Shown: positions 17,635-24,392 of the stretch, in pieces | Layout of the letters: every line of letters starts with the position of its first letter | Position numbering within the stretch: position 1 is the first letter of the stretch | IMG/VR virus record: IMGVR_UViG_3300035698_002308 | Coordinates: 1-25,734 of that record | Direction: 5' to 3' (one strand) | Length of the DNA stretch: 25,734 bases | Origin: a virus | Made by a program: the position numbers and the translations under genes | Notes under the pieces: generated by a model | Told to the model about the DNA's origin: nothing | The model's database searches: none | Seen by the model: only the letters and a program-made list of their open reading frames with translations

Positions 17635-18069
17635 ATGGAAGACAATAATTTATTAGGACAACAATACGATCTTCCTGAAAATAGAGATGAATTTATCAAT
17701 ACTAACAGTGGTGAAGTTGTTAAACAAGATAAAATTGATCCTATGGATGTTATTAGAAAAATTGCTGAGAAGATTGGTACTAAAATTCAAGATCCTAAAA
17801 AAGGATGTAAAGACTGTTTTGGTAGAGGATTTATAGGTAGAGATACAAACAATAAAGCACCAATACCATGCCACTGCATATACCCTAAAGCAGAGGGTGA
17901 AGAAGCGATGCATCAACAAGTAGTGCAAGAGGGGATGCGTAAATTACCAAGACATCAAAGACGAAAATTAGAAGCGTATAATAAAAAAATGTTAAAGAAA
18001 AAAAAGAAACGTAAATGGATAAAGAAACATAATACACCAATATCAGTAAGTGGAGTTTGTGATGAGTGA
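17635..18069 (+). CDS. Small Cys-rich zinc-binding-like protein
   Basis: 144 aa, function unknown. A CKDCFGRGFIGRD segment near residues 58-70 followed by PIPCHCIYP near 81-89 gives four cysteines in the CxxCxGxG...CxC style of DnaJ-type zinc fingers. The C-terminal third is extremely basic (a run of seven consecutive Lys, then KKRKWIKK), suggesting nucleic-acid binding. It lies between the clamp and clamp loader genes and overlaps the loader start by 8 bases (ATG 18062, TGA 18067-18069). It is one of very few genes here ending in TGA. Possibly a replication or transcription accessory, inferred only from position and charge. Confidence 0.8.
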   Translation: MEDNNLLGQQYDLPENRDEFINTNSGEVVKQDKIDPMDVIRKIAEKIGTKIQDPKKGCKDCFGRGFIGRDTNNKAPIPCHCIYPKAEGEEAMHQQVVQEGMRKLPRHQRRKLEAYNKKMLKKKKKRKWIKKHNTPISVSGVCDE

Positions 18070-19018
18070 TATTTATTTTAATCCTGATTTTACATTATTT
18101 CATGAGAAATATAGACCAATTCGAATTGATGATATAATTCTTCCTGTAAATTTAAAAAAGAAATTTAAAACTATCATTAAAAATAATGACATCCCAAATA
18201 TGTTATTCTTTTCGAATGAGCCTGGTGTAGGTAAAACAACGACAGCTAAAGCATTAGTTGAAGAGTGTGATGTTGATTATTTATACATTAACACATCATT
18301 ACAACGTGGTATTGATGTCTTAAGAAGCACAATAGCTCGTTATGCTGAATCAATGACATGGGAAGGTAAAAATAAAGTTGTGATATTAGATGAGTTTGAT
18401 GGTGCAACACCAGAACTTCAAAACGCATTAAAGGCGTCTATAGAAGAATATCATGATGTATGTAGATTTATTTGTACATGTAATAGTATCAATAAAATCA
18501 TACAACCTTTACAATCAAGACTTGATCCTGTAGATTTTAATTTTAATAGTTTAGCTATTAAAAAAGATATTATGCCTCAAATAGGAAAACATCTCATTGA
18601 AATTCTTGAAAATGAGAATATTAAATATGATAGTCCTCAAACTATACAAGATTTAATGAATAAATGTTATCCTGATATTAGAACGATGATAAAATCATTA
18701 CGTGATTGTTATGAACAATATGGTATTGTAAATAAAGATATTTTTAAAATATTAAATCTTAATAATGAATTTTATGAAATGATCATTAATAAAAAAATCA
18801 CAAAAGCAAGAAGACATTTAATTGATAATAATATAGATTATTCTGAAATATACACATTAATTAAAAAAAATATGCTTGATGATAAAATGATCACAAATGG
18901 TGATATAAGAATGCAGTTATATAGCATTTTAAATGAATATGATTATAGACATGCATTTGTGAATGATCACGAATTGAATTTTACTGCATGTCTTTTTGAA
19001 ATGATTAAAATACTGTAA
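18062..19018 (+). CDS. 44: Clamp loader large subunit (T4 gp44 type, AAA+)
   Basis: AAA+ ATPase that opens and loads the sliding clamp. Seen: 318 aa (T4 gp44 is 319). Walker A NEPGVGKTT at 52-60, Walker B VVILDEFDGA near 108-117, sensor 1 FICTCNS near 137-143 and the arginine finger SRL (LQSRLDP) near 153-159, with the small helical domain and collar region following. Start: ATG 18062, with GGAG at 18052-18055; an ATG at 18050 is less well placed. It overlaps the preceding gene, pointing to translational coupling. The small subunit gene is not immediately next to it as in T4; a glycosyltransferase-like gene lies between. Confidence 0.95.
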   Translation: MSDIYFNPDFTLFHEKYRPIRIDDIILPVNLKKKFKTIIKNNDIPNMLFFSNEPGVGKTTTAKALVEECDVDYLYINTSLQRGIDVLRSTIARYAESMTWEGKNKVVILDEFDGATPELQNALKASIEEYHDVCRFICTCNSINKIIQPLQSRLDPVDFNFNSLAIKKDIMPQIGKHLIEILENENIKYDSPQTIQDLMNKCYPDIRTMIKSLRDCYEQYGIVNKDIFKILNLNNEFYEMIINKKITKARRHLIDNNIDYSEIYTLIKKNMLDDKMITNGDIRMQLYSILNEYDYRHAFVNDHELNFTACLFEMIKIL

Positions 19019-19029
19019 GGAGAATTTCT

Positions 19030-19803
19030 GTGGATATTAAAATAGTAGTTGCAAGAGAGAATGATAATACTTTTAATACATTTTTTGTTCCGTCTGCAAA
19101 AAGATTTTCAATACCAACTTTTCAAATTGGTGATAAACCAGATCCAAATGGAAATATAATAAAAAAACCAATAATTGAAAAATATGATATGATGGTTAGA
19201 ATGATGAATGAAAATGATCAAATTAATGATAATTCAATTATTGTATTTATACATGAGGATGTCAATGTGCTTGACAATCATTTTATTGATAAAATAAATA
19301 CGGTATTCTCAGAAAAACCAGAAATTGGTGTATTGGGTGTTAAAGGTGTAAAACAAATTTCTAAAGAAGGGTGGTGGTTTGATGAAAAAAATAAACCAGT
19401 GGGTCATATCATTGAAGGTATTGATGGCAAGAATATCACAGAGGGAAAACATACTGTTTATGGAACTGTTGGTTATATTGATGATGTTACTGCTGTTGAA
19501 GGTTGTTTATTAGCTGTAAGAAGTTCTATATTTAAATCTGATGTTGCGTTTGATACTAAAACATACAAATATGATAGAGATATGTATGCAATGGATTTGT
19601 GTGTTCAAGCTTTACTTAAAGGATATAAAGTATGTGTTGCTGATATATTAATATATCATCATTCGAACAGAGTAAGAAGTATGTCTGATGATTGGAAAAA
19701 TTCAAAAACATTATTTAATGAAAAATATAAAGATTTAGAATTTCCAATTAAACCAAGTAACATTTGTATTAAAAGTGATGAGATTATGGAAGTTGAAATA
19801 TAA
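19030..19803 (+). CDS. Glycosyltransferase-like protein (StrF-type, GT2-like)
   Basis: 257 aa with a GTG start at 19030 placed by AAGGAG, which overlaps the clamp-loader stop. Seen: VFIHEDV near residue 74 (early acidic motif after a beta strand), PEIGVLGVKG near 96-105, GWWFD, EGCLLAVRSS near 156-165, and YAMDLCVQALLKGYKVCVADILIYHHS near 181-207, with the D-x-C and terminal His-His-Ser of StrF-type/Glyco_tranf_2_5 domains. Known: this family transfers sugars from nucleotide-sugar donors. Substrate unknown; phage examples modify DNA bases, host surface polymers or virion proteins. It is inserted between the two clamp-loader genes, with normal spacing and the same AT-rich codon use, so it appears to have been there for some time. 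Confidence 0.75.
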   Translation: MDIKIVVARENDNTFNTFFVPSAKRFSIPTFQIGDKPDPNGNIIKKPIIEKYDMMVRMMNENDQINDNSIIVFIHEDVNVLDNHFIDKINTVFSEKPEIGVLGVKGVKQISKEGWWFDEKNKPVGHIIEGIDGKNITEGKHTVYGTVGYIDDVTAVEGCLLAVRSSIFKSDVAFDTKTYKYDRDMYAMDLCVQALLKGYKVCVADILIYHHSNRVRSMSDDWKNSKTLFNEKYKDLEFPIKPSNICIKSDEIMEVEI

Positions 19804-20247
19804 ATGGCTAAGAAAGTTGAATCACTTATACCAGAAACTCCCTGGGAGTTTATTGATGCGATGACAATAGAAAAAAAAGATTTAGATATGTCTAATCCAT
19901 CAATTGCTAAAAATTATTCACCATATAAAATTAATAGATGGTTATCATCTATAGAATTGTTTATTCCTATTGTAGATGGAATTAATATACACGGTAAATA
20001 TATGTCAAAACAGTCACATTATAATTTTTTAAAAGATGCATTACCAAAAGCTAAAGTTTATATAAATTATGATGTTGTTAAAGCATATAAAGATTTAAAT
20101 TTAAATGAAATTAGGTATGTTGCAGATTATTTTAAAGTTGGTATTAAAGAAGCAAAAATGTACATTAATATGTTATCTAATAAAGAAATTAAAGATATAT
20201 TAAAATCGTACAAATTTGGTATGCATAATGAAATGATTGAAGTATAA
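19804..20247 (+). CDS. 62: Clamp loader small subunit (T4 gp62 type)
   Basis: Non-ATPase subunit of the gp44/62 loader. Seen: 147 aa (T4 gp62 is 187). The family pattern is visible: TPWEFIDAMTIEKKDL near 13-28, YSPYKINRWLS near 38-48 (the 'KYS.FMIN' block), a short loop, then QSHYNFLKDALPKAK near 69-83 and a C-terminal helical region with VADYFKVGIKEAKMYINML near 107-125 and LSNKEIKDILK. Start ATG is directly after the previous stop (TAA-ATG). Assignment relies on these blocks and on the 45-44-62 order; no catalytic motif is expected. Confidence 0.8.
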   Translation: MAKKVESLIPETPWEFIDAMTIEKKDLDMSNPSIAKNYSPYKINRWLSSIELFIPIVDGINIHGKYMSKQSHYNFLKDALPKAKVYINYDVVKAYKDLNLNEIRYVADYFKVGIKEAKMYINMLSNKEIKDILKSYKFGMHNEMIEV

Positions 20248-20266
20248 ATAATTAATGGAGTAACAC

Positions 20267-20794
20267 ATGTTTAAGGAGATTAAAATGAAATATACTTCAC
20301 CATTAAAAAATAGTAAACCATATTGGATACCAATTGTATGTAAAAATAAAGATTATTTAGTAGGATATTTAAATGGGGTAGGTTTAATAGAATTTACATT
20401 TACTGATGTTTTCAAACAATTAGAAATTGATTTTAATTTTAAAAATTTAGATTTGTTTTTAGATTCATCTCGATTTAATGATGTCATGGAAGATGGCAGA
20501 CGTGAACATGAGATTGACGAAGATGAAAAGAAACAAATATTTATAGATATCTTTAAAAATAAATTAGACAGTATATCTAATAATCATATAGAAAATAATA
20601 CAAATTATGATGACATTTTAAGAATTGAATGTCCGTGTGGTTTTGGTTATTATGCATGGAAAGAATTTAAAGATATACCAGCAGAACAATTTAAATGTGC
20701 TGAGTGTAATAGAGTGTTAATAGATTATACAGGTAATAATGATTATAATTATGAATTTGATGGAGGTAAAAATGAAAATCAACAAAAAGGTTAA
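20267..20794 (+). CDS. Hypothetical protein with C-terminal zinc ribbon, 175 aa
   Basis: Not recognised. Two in-frame starts each have a ribosome site: ATG 20267 (GGAG at 20257-20260) and ATG 20285 (AAGGAG at 20273-20278); the latter has the stronger site and may be the real one, giving 169 aa. The N-terminal part opens with SPLKNSKPYWIPIVCKNK and includes an alpha/beta region; the C-terminal quarter has CPCGFGYYAWKE...FKCAECNRVLIDYT, a four-Cys zinc ribbon. It follows gp62 where T4 carries regA, but I see no RegA resemblance. The 3' end overlaps the next gene by 23 bases. Confidence 0.8.
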   Translation: MFKEIKMKYTSPLKNSKPYWIPIVCKNKDYLVGYLNGVGLIEFTFTDVFKQLEIDFNFKNLDLFLDSSRFNDVMEDGRREHEIDEDEKKQIFIDIFKNKLDSISNNHIENNTNYDDILRIECPCGFGYYAWKEFKDIPAEQFKCAECNRVLIDYTGNNDYNYEFDGGKNENQQKG

Positions 20795-20948
20795 ATGTTT
20801 ACATTGTGGACAAATAATTGAATGTACAGAAGTGTCGTGTGTTAAAAAATGTGGGTGTGGTAAAATTGGTATTAATGGTGAACTAATTACAGAAGGTGTA
20901 ATTGGGATTGATTATATTGATGTGTCACCAAAATTACTTAATGAATAG
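20772..20948 (+). CDS. Small zinc-ribbon protein, 58 aa
   Basis: ATG 20772 is preceded by GGAGG (20762-20766) and lies within the end of the upstream gene. It has CLHCGQII near residues 9-16 and KKCGCGKIGING near 25-36, followed by an acidic/hydrophobic tail. The CxxC...CxCG(x)I..(D/N)G layout resembles small uncharacterised phage/Firmicute proteins with a 'C.kCGdiies...CsCG.iavDGG' pattern (DUF7695-like, from memory). Function unknown; probably binds one zinc. Confidence 0.78.
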   Translation: MKINKKVKCLHCGQIIECTEVSCVKKCGCGKIGINGELITEGVIGIDYIDVSPKLLNE

Positions 20949-20956
20949 GAGTTTTT

Positions 20957-22183
20957 ATGTTAATATGTAAAGATTGTAATGGAAATGAATTTACTAAAAA
21001 AGGTTTTAAAAGTGGTAAATTTATTGGTATTAAACAGGCATACAAATGTAAGGGATGTGGATCACGCAAATTCCCATTAGATACTGATAATGTGGATGAA
21101 GATATTCTTGAAGAAAATGTTAAACTTGCAAAAAGTAAACAACAAGCTCAAGATGTAAATAGAATTAAAAACAAATCATTTAGAGATTATGCCAGAATTG
21201 AAAATGCATACACAGCATACATTAAAGATATAAGAGATATTATAAAAGAAAAAGATATACTTCCAATAAAAGAACATAAAATAACTAATCCATCTGCAAT
21301 GATTGCTCATATATCAGATACGCATTTTAATGAATTAGTTGACTTAATTGGAAATAAATATGATTTTAAAATTGCTTCTAAACGATTATATAAATTTGCA
21401 GAAAGAATTGCTTTATATGCAAAATCAAATAATATTAAAAATATATATCTTGTTATGACAGGTGATTTAATTAATAGTGACAGAAGAGTTGACGAAAGAA
21501 TGAAAATGTCAACTAATAGAGCGATGGCGTCATTTCTTGCTTTTAAATTATTTCTTCAATTTATAACTGACATTAATAGATATGCTAATGTTAATGTTAT
21601 CTCTATTAGTGGTAATGAATCAAGACTTAGAGAAGAATATTCTAATATTGATGAATTAGCTACTGATAATTTTGATTTTATTATTTATGAATTTATGAAA
21701 CTTTATATGAAAAAAAATAAAGATAATAAAGGAATTAATTTTATAAGCGGTGATAATACTGACTATTTATTAAAGATTAATGGTACGACATTTCTTATTA
21801 CTCATGGAATGAATATGAAAAAAATGTCATCAACTGATGTTAATAAAACAACAACACTTTGGGCTAATAAAGGTGTTAGAGTTAATTACATTTTATGTGG
21901 ACATTTACATGAAACTAAAATTAAAGATACTTTGTTGAGATGCGGTTCGATGGTTGGTGCGAATGATTACTCTGAAAAATCATTAGTTCTTACAAGTAAA
22001 GCAAGCCAAAATATACACATCATTCATGAAAATGGTGATGTTGATTCAATACGTGTTGATTTACAAGATGTGCCAGAAGATAATAATAAAATGTATAATA
22101 TTGATGAAGATTTAGAAGCTTACAATGCTAAATCTCTTGACAAAACAAAAAATAAAGTTGTTATTCACGAAGTGGTTGTTTAA
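20957..22183 (+). CDS. Metallophosphoesterase with N-terminal zinc ribbon
   Basis: 408 aa. N-terminal zinc ribbon: CKDCNGNEFTKKG (C4, C7) and CKGCGSRKF (C31, C34), similar to the ribbons of transposases and other DNA-binding proteins. A helical linker (about 45-110) follows, then a calcineurin-like metallophosphoesterase domain with all metal ligands: HISDTHF (D121, H123), MTGDLIN (D170), SGNES (N220, E221, where most relatives have GNHE/D), ITHG (H283) and CGHLHE (H316, H318). Known: the fold covers nucleases (SbcD/Mre11/gp47), phosphatases and nucleotidases. With a probable DNA-binding ribbon, a nuclease or DNA 3'-phosphatase role is the inference. It is not accompanied by an SbcC/gp46 ATPase gene here. 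GGAG (20949-20952, just after the previous stop) precedes the ATG. Confidence 0.88.
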   Translation: MLICKDCNGNEFTKKGFKSGKFIGIKQAYKCKGCGSRKFPLDTDNVDEDILEENVKLAKSKQQAQDVNRIKNKSFRDYARIENAYTAYIKDIRDIIKEKDILPIKEHKITNPSAMIAHISDTHFNELVDLIGNKYDFKIASKRLYKFAERIALYAKSNNIKNIYLVMTGDLINSDRRVDERMKMSTNRAMASFLAFKLFLQFITDINRYANVNVISISGNESRLREEYSNIDELATDNFDFIIYEFMKLYMKKNKDNKGINFISGDNTDYLLKINGTTFLITHGMNMKKMSSTDVNKTTTLWANKGVRVNYILCGHLHETKIKDTLLRCGSMVGANDYSEKSLVLTSKASQNIHIIHENGDVDSIRVDLQDVPEDNNKMYNIDEDLEAYNAKSLDKTKNKVVIHEVVV

Positions 22184-22204
22184 AAATTAAAAAGGAGTTT
22201 GAAA

Positions 22205-22501
22205 ATGAGTGATGTGAAATTTGTTCCATTATATGACAATGTACTTATCACAAAAGAAGACGGAGAAAAAATTTCAAAGGGTGGAATTTTTATTCCTGAT
22301 GATACTGTAAGCAAATCATATTCAGAAGGAACTGTTGTAAAAGTTGGTAATGGTTTTAAATTATCAGATGGTGGATTAAGAGAATTAAAAGTTAAACCTG
22401 GTGACGAAATAATTTTTAGAAAATTGACAGAAATATCAATTGAATTAAATGGAGTAGAATATTTTGTAGTTTCTGAACAAAATATTATAGGAGTAAAATA
22501 A
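22205..22501 (+). CDS. GroES-like co-chaperonin (Cpn10)
   Basis: 98 aa from ATG 22205, chosen for AAGGAG at 22192-22197; a TTG at 22199 is rejected. Seen: FVPLYDNVLITKED at the start (Cpn10 strand 1), KISKGGIFIPDD (the base of the mobile loop; the family has 'k..GGI.lP..'), EGTVVKVGNG, VKPGDEIIFRK and the C-terminal VSEQNIIGV. Known: T4 gp31 replaces host GroES to fold the capsid protein; phage GroES homologues such as this keep recognisable GroES sequence, unlike gp31. Role inferred: assisting host GroEL with phage proteins. It is encoded next to an MPE gene and small unknowns. Confidence 0.92.
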   Translation: MSDVKFVPLYDNVLITKEDGEKISKGGIFIPDDTVSKSYSEGTVVKVGNGFKLSDGGLRELKVKPGDEIIFRKLTEISIELNGVEYFVVSEQNIIGVK

Positions 22502-22502
22502 G

Positions 22503-22550
22503 ATGAAAAAGGTAACAGAAATTATTATTGATGGTAAAGGGGTAGTGTGA
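22503..22550 (+). CDS. Possible 15-aa leader peptide
   Basis: ATG 22503 has AGGAG at about 22489-22493 and encodes MKKVTEIIIDGKGVV; its TGA (22548-22550) overlaps the ATG of the next gene (TGATG). It could couple translation of the next gene, or be chance. No function is known. Confidence 0.35.
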   Translation: MKKVTEIIIDGKGVV

Positions 22551-22831
22551 TGAAAAAATCAAAAGTATTTAATTTACGTAGTGTTGATTTCCTCAACACA
22601 ATAAATGAATTTATTAAGGATAAAGTACATGTTAATATTGAACTGATATCTAATTCTGAAAGTGTGATCGTAGTTCATTATGATACTATTATATCAAGAG
22701 ATAAAGGTAGATTGTTAATTTCATTAGATAATATTAAAGATTTAATGAATAACGTTTCTAAAAAAGAAATGTTAAAAGAAGTTATGATTTTAATTGAACA
22801 CGAACTTAATTATTATTTAAAAGGAGAATAA
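22550..22831 (+). CDS. Small protein A (NEFIKDK family, Cse60-like)
   Basis: 93 aa from ATG 22550 (a GTG one codon earlier is less likely). The N-terminal half contains FLNTINEFIKDKVHVNIELI and then SVIVVHYDT, a pattern shared with the 47-aa product of the next gene: an Asn-Glu-Phe-Ile-Lys-Asp-Lys helix followed by a hydrophobic strand. The layout (short N-terminal strand, 'INEFL' helix, 'SA.IIY' strand) resembles the small Cse60-type proteins of Bacillus, known from memory, with no molecular function I can state. The C-terminal third is an extra helix. It is translationally coupled to the 15-codon ORF upstream. Confidence 0.72.
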   Translation: MKKSKVFNLRSVDFLNTINEFIKDKVHVNIELISNSESVIVVHYDTIISRDKGRLLISLDNIKDLMNNVSKKEMLKEVMILIEHELNYYLKGE

Positions 22832-22833
22832 TA

Positions 22834-22977
22834 ATGAAAATTAAAAGAGCAAAATTGTTTAAACATGATGCTGGTGTAGAAAAAATAAATGAATTTATTA
22901 AAGATAAAAATGATGTCACTATTGAAGACATCCCAAGTGTACATGCTATAGTTGTGATTTGGATAGAGGAAAATTAA
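22834..22977 (+). CDS. Small protein B, 47-aa relative of the preceding gene
   Basis: ATG 22834 follows AAGGAG (22821-22826). The 47-residue product has KLFKHDAGVEKINEFIKDK then HAIVVIWIEEN, matching the first half of the neighbouring 93-aa protein (NEFIKDK identical, followed by a hydrophobic strand). Probably a tandem duplicate, or one half of it. It has the single-domain length of Cse60-like proteins. Function unknown. Confidence 0.72.
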   Translation: MKIKRAKLFKHDAGVEKINEFIKDKNDVTIEDIPSVHAIVVIWIEEN

Positions 22978-22981
22978 TATA

Positions 22982-23065
22982 ATGTATAGATGACCAGAAC
23001 ATACAGAACAAGGAATTATATATGCTCCATACCTACCTACATTTAAATCAACAGCAATTTGTTGA
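22982..23065 (+). pseudogene. Small broken ORF with internal TGA
   Basis: The frame from ATG 22982 reads MYR, TGA at 22991-22993, then 23 open codons starting PEHTEQGIIYAPYLP, then TGA at 23063-23065. The open piece looks protein-like (regular codons, mixed composition) and unlike random AT-rich sequence. GIIYAPYLP recalls the '(L/I)(I/F)(Y/F)APY(V/L)P' segment of phage capsid proteins, though the match is short. It is probably a remnant, or an ORF needing TGA read-through. An alternative reading in another frame is a 21-codon ORF (ATG 23022, TGA 23085-23087) overlapping the next start as ATGA. Confidence 0.35.
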
Positions 23066-23083
23066 AATAGGAATGAAAATAAA

Positions 23084-23809
23084 ATGAAATATGTGATATT
23101 GATGTCGGGGAAAATGCAAGTGGGCAAGAATGTTGCAGCAGATTTTTTTATTGAAAAATTAAAAGCTAAAGGAATGTCAGTTGAAACTGATTTGTTTGCT
23201 CATGATCTTAAAAATAATTGTAAAAATGATTTTAAAAAATTAGCACACTTTCTTAATAATTATGCAGAAGGTTTAAAAATTTTAGTTAATACATTTGCAG
23301 ACGTTATGACTAAAAATCATATGTTGGATTCTTTACTTAATGCTATCGATCAAATTAAAGTTACTGATGAAAACTATTTTGAAAATAAGAATGGTGTCAC
23401 AAGAGCACTTCTTCAAATTTATGGAACTGAAATATTTAGAGATAGAGTAGATATTGATTATTGGGCTAAACAAGTACTCAATAGATCTATTAAATCAAAA
23501 GCTGATGCTATCGTCATTACTGATGCAAGATTTCCTAATGAAATTAATGTGTTTGGTGATGTTGATATGGATCAAATTAAAGTTATTAATATTAGAGTTA
23601 ATAGAGATACTGGTGTTGTTGATGAACATGAATCTGAAACTGCCCTGGATGATTTTAATGAATGGAACTATATAATAGATAATAATCATTCTTTAGCTGT
23701 ATTAGATGCAAGTGTTGATAATGTTTTAAATGATGTCTTTAATCCTGATAGCTCTAATGATGTTCCCTGGGGTATTTTTATAGATGAGGGTGAAGATGAT
23801 GGAAAGTAA
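23084..23809 (+). CDS. 1: Deoxynucleoside monophosphate kinase (T4 gp1 type)
   Basis: Phosphorylates dNMPs to dNDPs, feeding the dNTP pool. Seen: 241 aa (T4 gp1 is 241). P-loop SGKMQVGKN at residues 8-16, then ADFFIEKL helix; GVTRALLQIYGTEIFRD near 105-121 and DYWAKQVL near 125-132 form the nucleotide-binding region; VITDARFPNEI near 145-155 and later NRDTG (Arg) are family blocks; EHESE near 185-189 matches the conserved 'H.SE' lid segment. Complements NrdJ and ThyX encoded upstream. Weak AGGA about 11 bases before ATG 23084. The stop is followed by a region of doubtful coding content. Confidence 0.88.
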   Translation: MKYVILMSGKMQVGKNVAADFFIEKLKAKGMSVETDLFAHDLKNNCKNDFKKLAHFLNNYAEGLKILVNTFADVMTKNHMLDSLLNAIDQIKVTDENYFENKNGVTRALLQIYGTEIFRDRVDIDYWAKQVLNRSIKSKADAIVITDARFPNEINVFGDVDMDQIKVINIRVNRDTGVVDEHESETALDDFNEWNYIIDNNHSLAVLDASVDNVLNDVFNPDSSNDVPWGIFIDEGEDDGK

Positions 23810-23842
23810 TAAAGAATTGAATGATGATTTAAATTATTAAAG

Positions 23843-24196
23843 GTGTTGGGATGTTATGAATTAGGCTATGCTGAATGTGCTATTATTAAAGATAAAAGAT
23901 TGAAAAATAAACAAATTATGACATATGAAGAATTAACAAATATTATAATAGAATCTATTTCTAAAAATTTTATTAAATATGCTTTAACTGAACGTACAAT
24001 GATGTATATTAATGCATATATTAAAAGTAATATCATTTCAAAATATATTTGTGAGGGATTAATACCTGATAATGTTAATGTTATAATGGTTAGAGATGCT
24101 TTTAAAATTAACAATTTGATATTAAAACCAAATAATGATTTTACTGAAAGTGCTGAAAATAATAGAAATGTTGATTTTTTTAAAATTAATCATTGA
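23843..24196 (+). CDS. Doubtful ORF, possibly 5'-truncated gene
   Basis: 117 codons from a GTG (23843) whose only ribosome-site-like bases overlap it; the first ATG in frame (23918) has no such site. The product includes MTYEELTNIIIESI near 26-39 and NAYIKSNIISKYICEGLIPDNVNVIMVRDAFKI near 54-86, regular enough to be a real protein fragment but unlike a family I know. A 13-codon ORF (23799-23840, MESNKELNDDLNY) overlaps the dNMP kinase end and may be the lost start of this gene, separated by a frame change near 23840. Transcription reaches the terminator at 24257-24296. Treat as a probable remnant. Confidence 0.35.
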   Translation: MLGCYELGYAECAIIKDKRLKNKQIMTYEELTNIIIESISKNFIKYALTERTMMYINAYIKSNIISKYICEGLIPDNVNVIMVRDAFKINNLILKPNNDFTESAENNRNVDFFKINH

Positions 24197-24221
24197 CATG
24201 GGATGTGGAATTTATTATATT
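24193..24221 (+). promoter_or_regulatory. Strong sigma70-type promoter
   Basis: TTGACA (24193-24198), 17-base spacer, TATATT (24216-24221). The 16 bases GAATTTATTATATTTA at 24208-24223 are identical to 16864-16879 in the clamp-operon promoter. An expected transcript would start near 24228 and meet a terminator ending at 24296. Confidence 0.75.
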
Positions 24222-24227
24222 TATATT

Positions 24228-24296
24228 CTTGAGTTTATAAATTGTATTTGTTTTGGCTCTGGTGGACATCTTTTGAGTCTATCAGAGTTTATTTTT
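24228..24296 (+). ncRNA. Candidate short RNA between promoter and terminator
   Basis: If transcription starts 6-8 bases after the -10 box at 24216-24221 and ends in the T-run 24288-24296, a ~70-nt RNA results, made of an unpaired AT-rich 5' end of ~29 bases and the terminator hairpin. No convincing peptide: a 53-codon ORF from ATG 24198 overlaps the -35 box and cannot be fully transcribed from this promoter. Function unknown; it could be a regulatory RNA or an attenuated leader for downstream genes. Confidence 0.4.
24257..24296 (+). terminator. Intrinsic terminator
   Basis: CTCTGGTGGAC (24257-24267) pairs with GTCTATCAGAG (24277-24287): 11 pairs, two G-U, 9-base loop, followed by TTTATTTTT (24288-24296). 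Likely ends the upstream operon (dNMP kinase) and transcripts from the promoter at 24193. Confidence 0.75.
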
Positions 24297-24335
24297 AAAA
24301 AAATAAAGAAAGTTGTCGTTTTTGAAAATAATTTG

Positions 24336-24343
24336 TATAAATA
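24336..24343 (+). promoter_or_regulatory. Possible T4-type late promoter TATAAATA
   Basis: TATAAATA matches the T4 late -10 element exactly and lies 50 bases before the ATG at 24393 in a stretch without a secure gene. The same octamer occurs elsewhere in this AT-rich sequence (for example 478-485, 20243-20250), so support is weak. Confidence 0.25.
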
Positions 24344-24392
24344 CTTTTATCAACGATGAATTAAATTTTAATCATTAAAGAATGGAATAATT

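Noticed and set aside
20243-20250. TATAAATA late-promoter match at the gp62 stop
   Set aside because: It is made by the stop-codon region of an AT-rich gene, lies only 17-35 bases from the next start codons, and the octamer recurs by chance elsewhere.
22982-23065. Genetic code change (TGA read as Trp)
   Set aside because: Conserved Trp residues in replisome proteins are encoded by TGG, and TGA serves as a stop at 18067, so the standard code holds. Only this one fragment would benefit.
24198-24359. 53-codon ORF (MGCGIYYIYI...) in the leader region
   Set aside because: Its ATG overlaps the -35 box of the promoter at 24193, it has no ribosome site and it spans a terminator hairpin; composition is what AT-rich non-coding DNA gives (Ile, Tyr, Phe, Lys).
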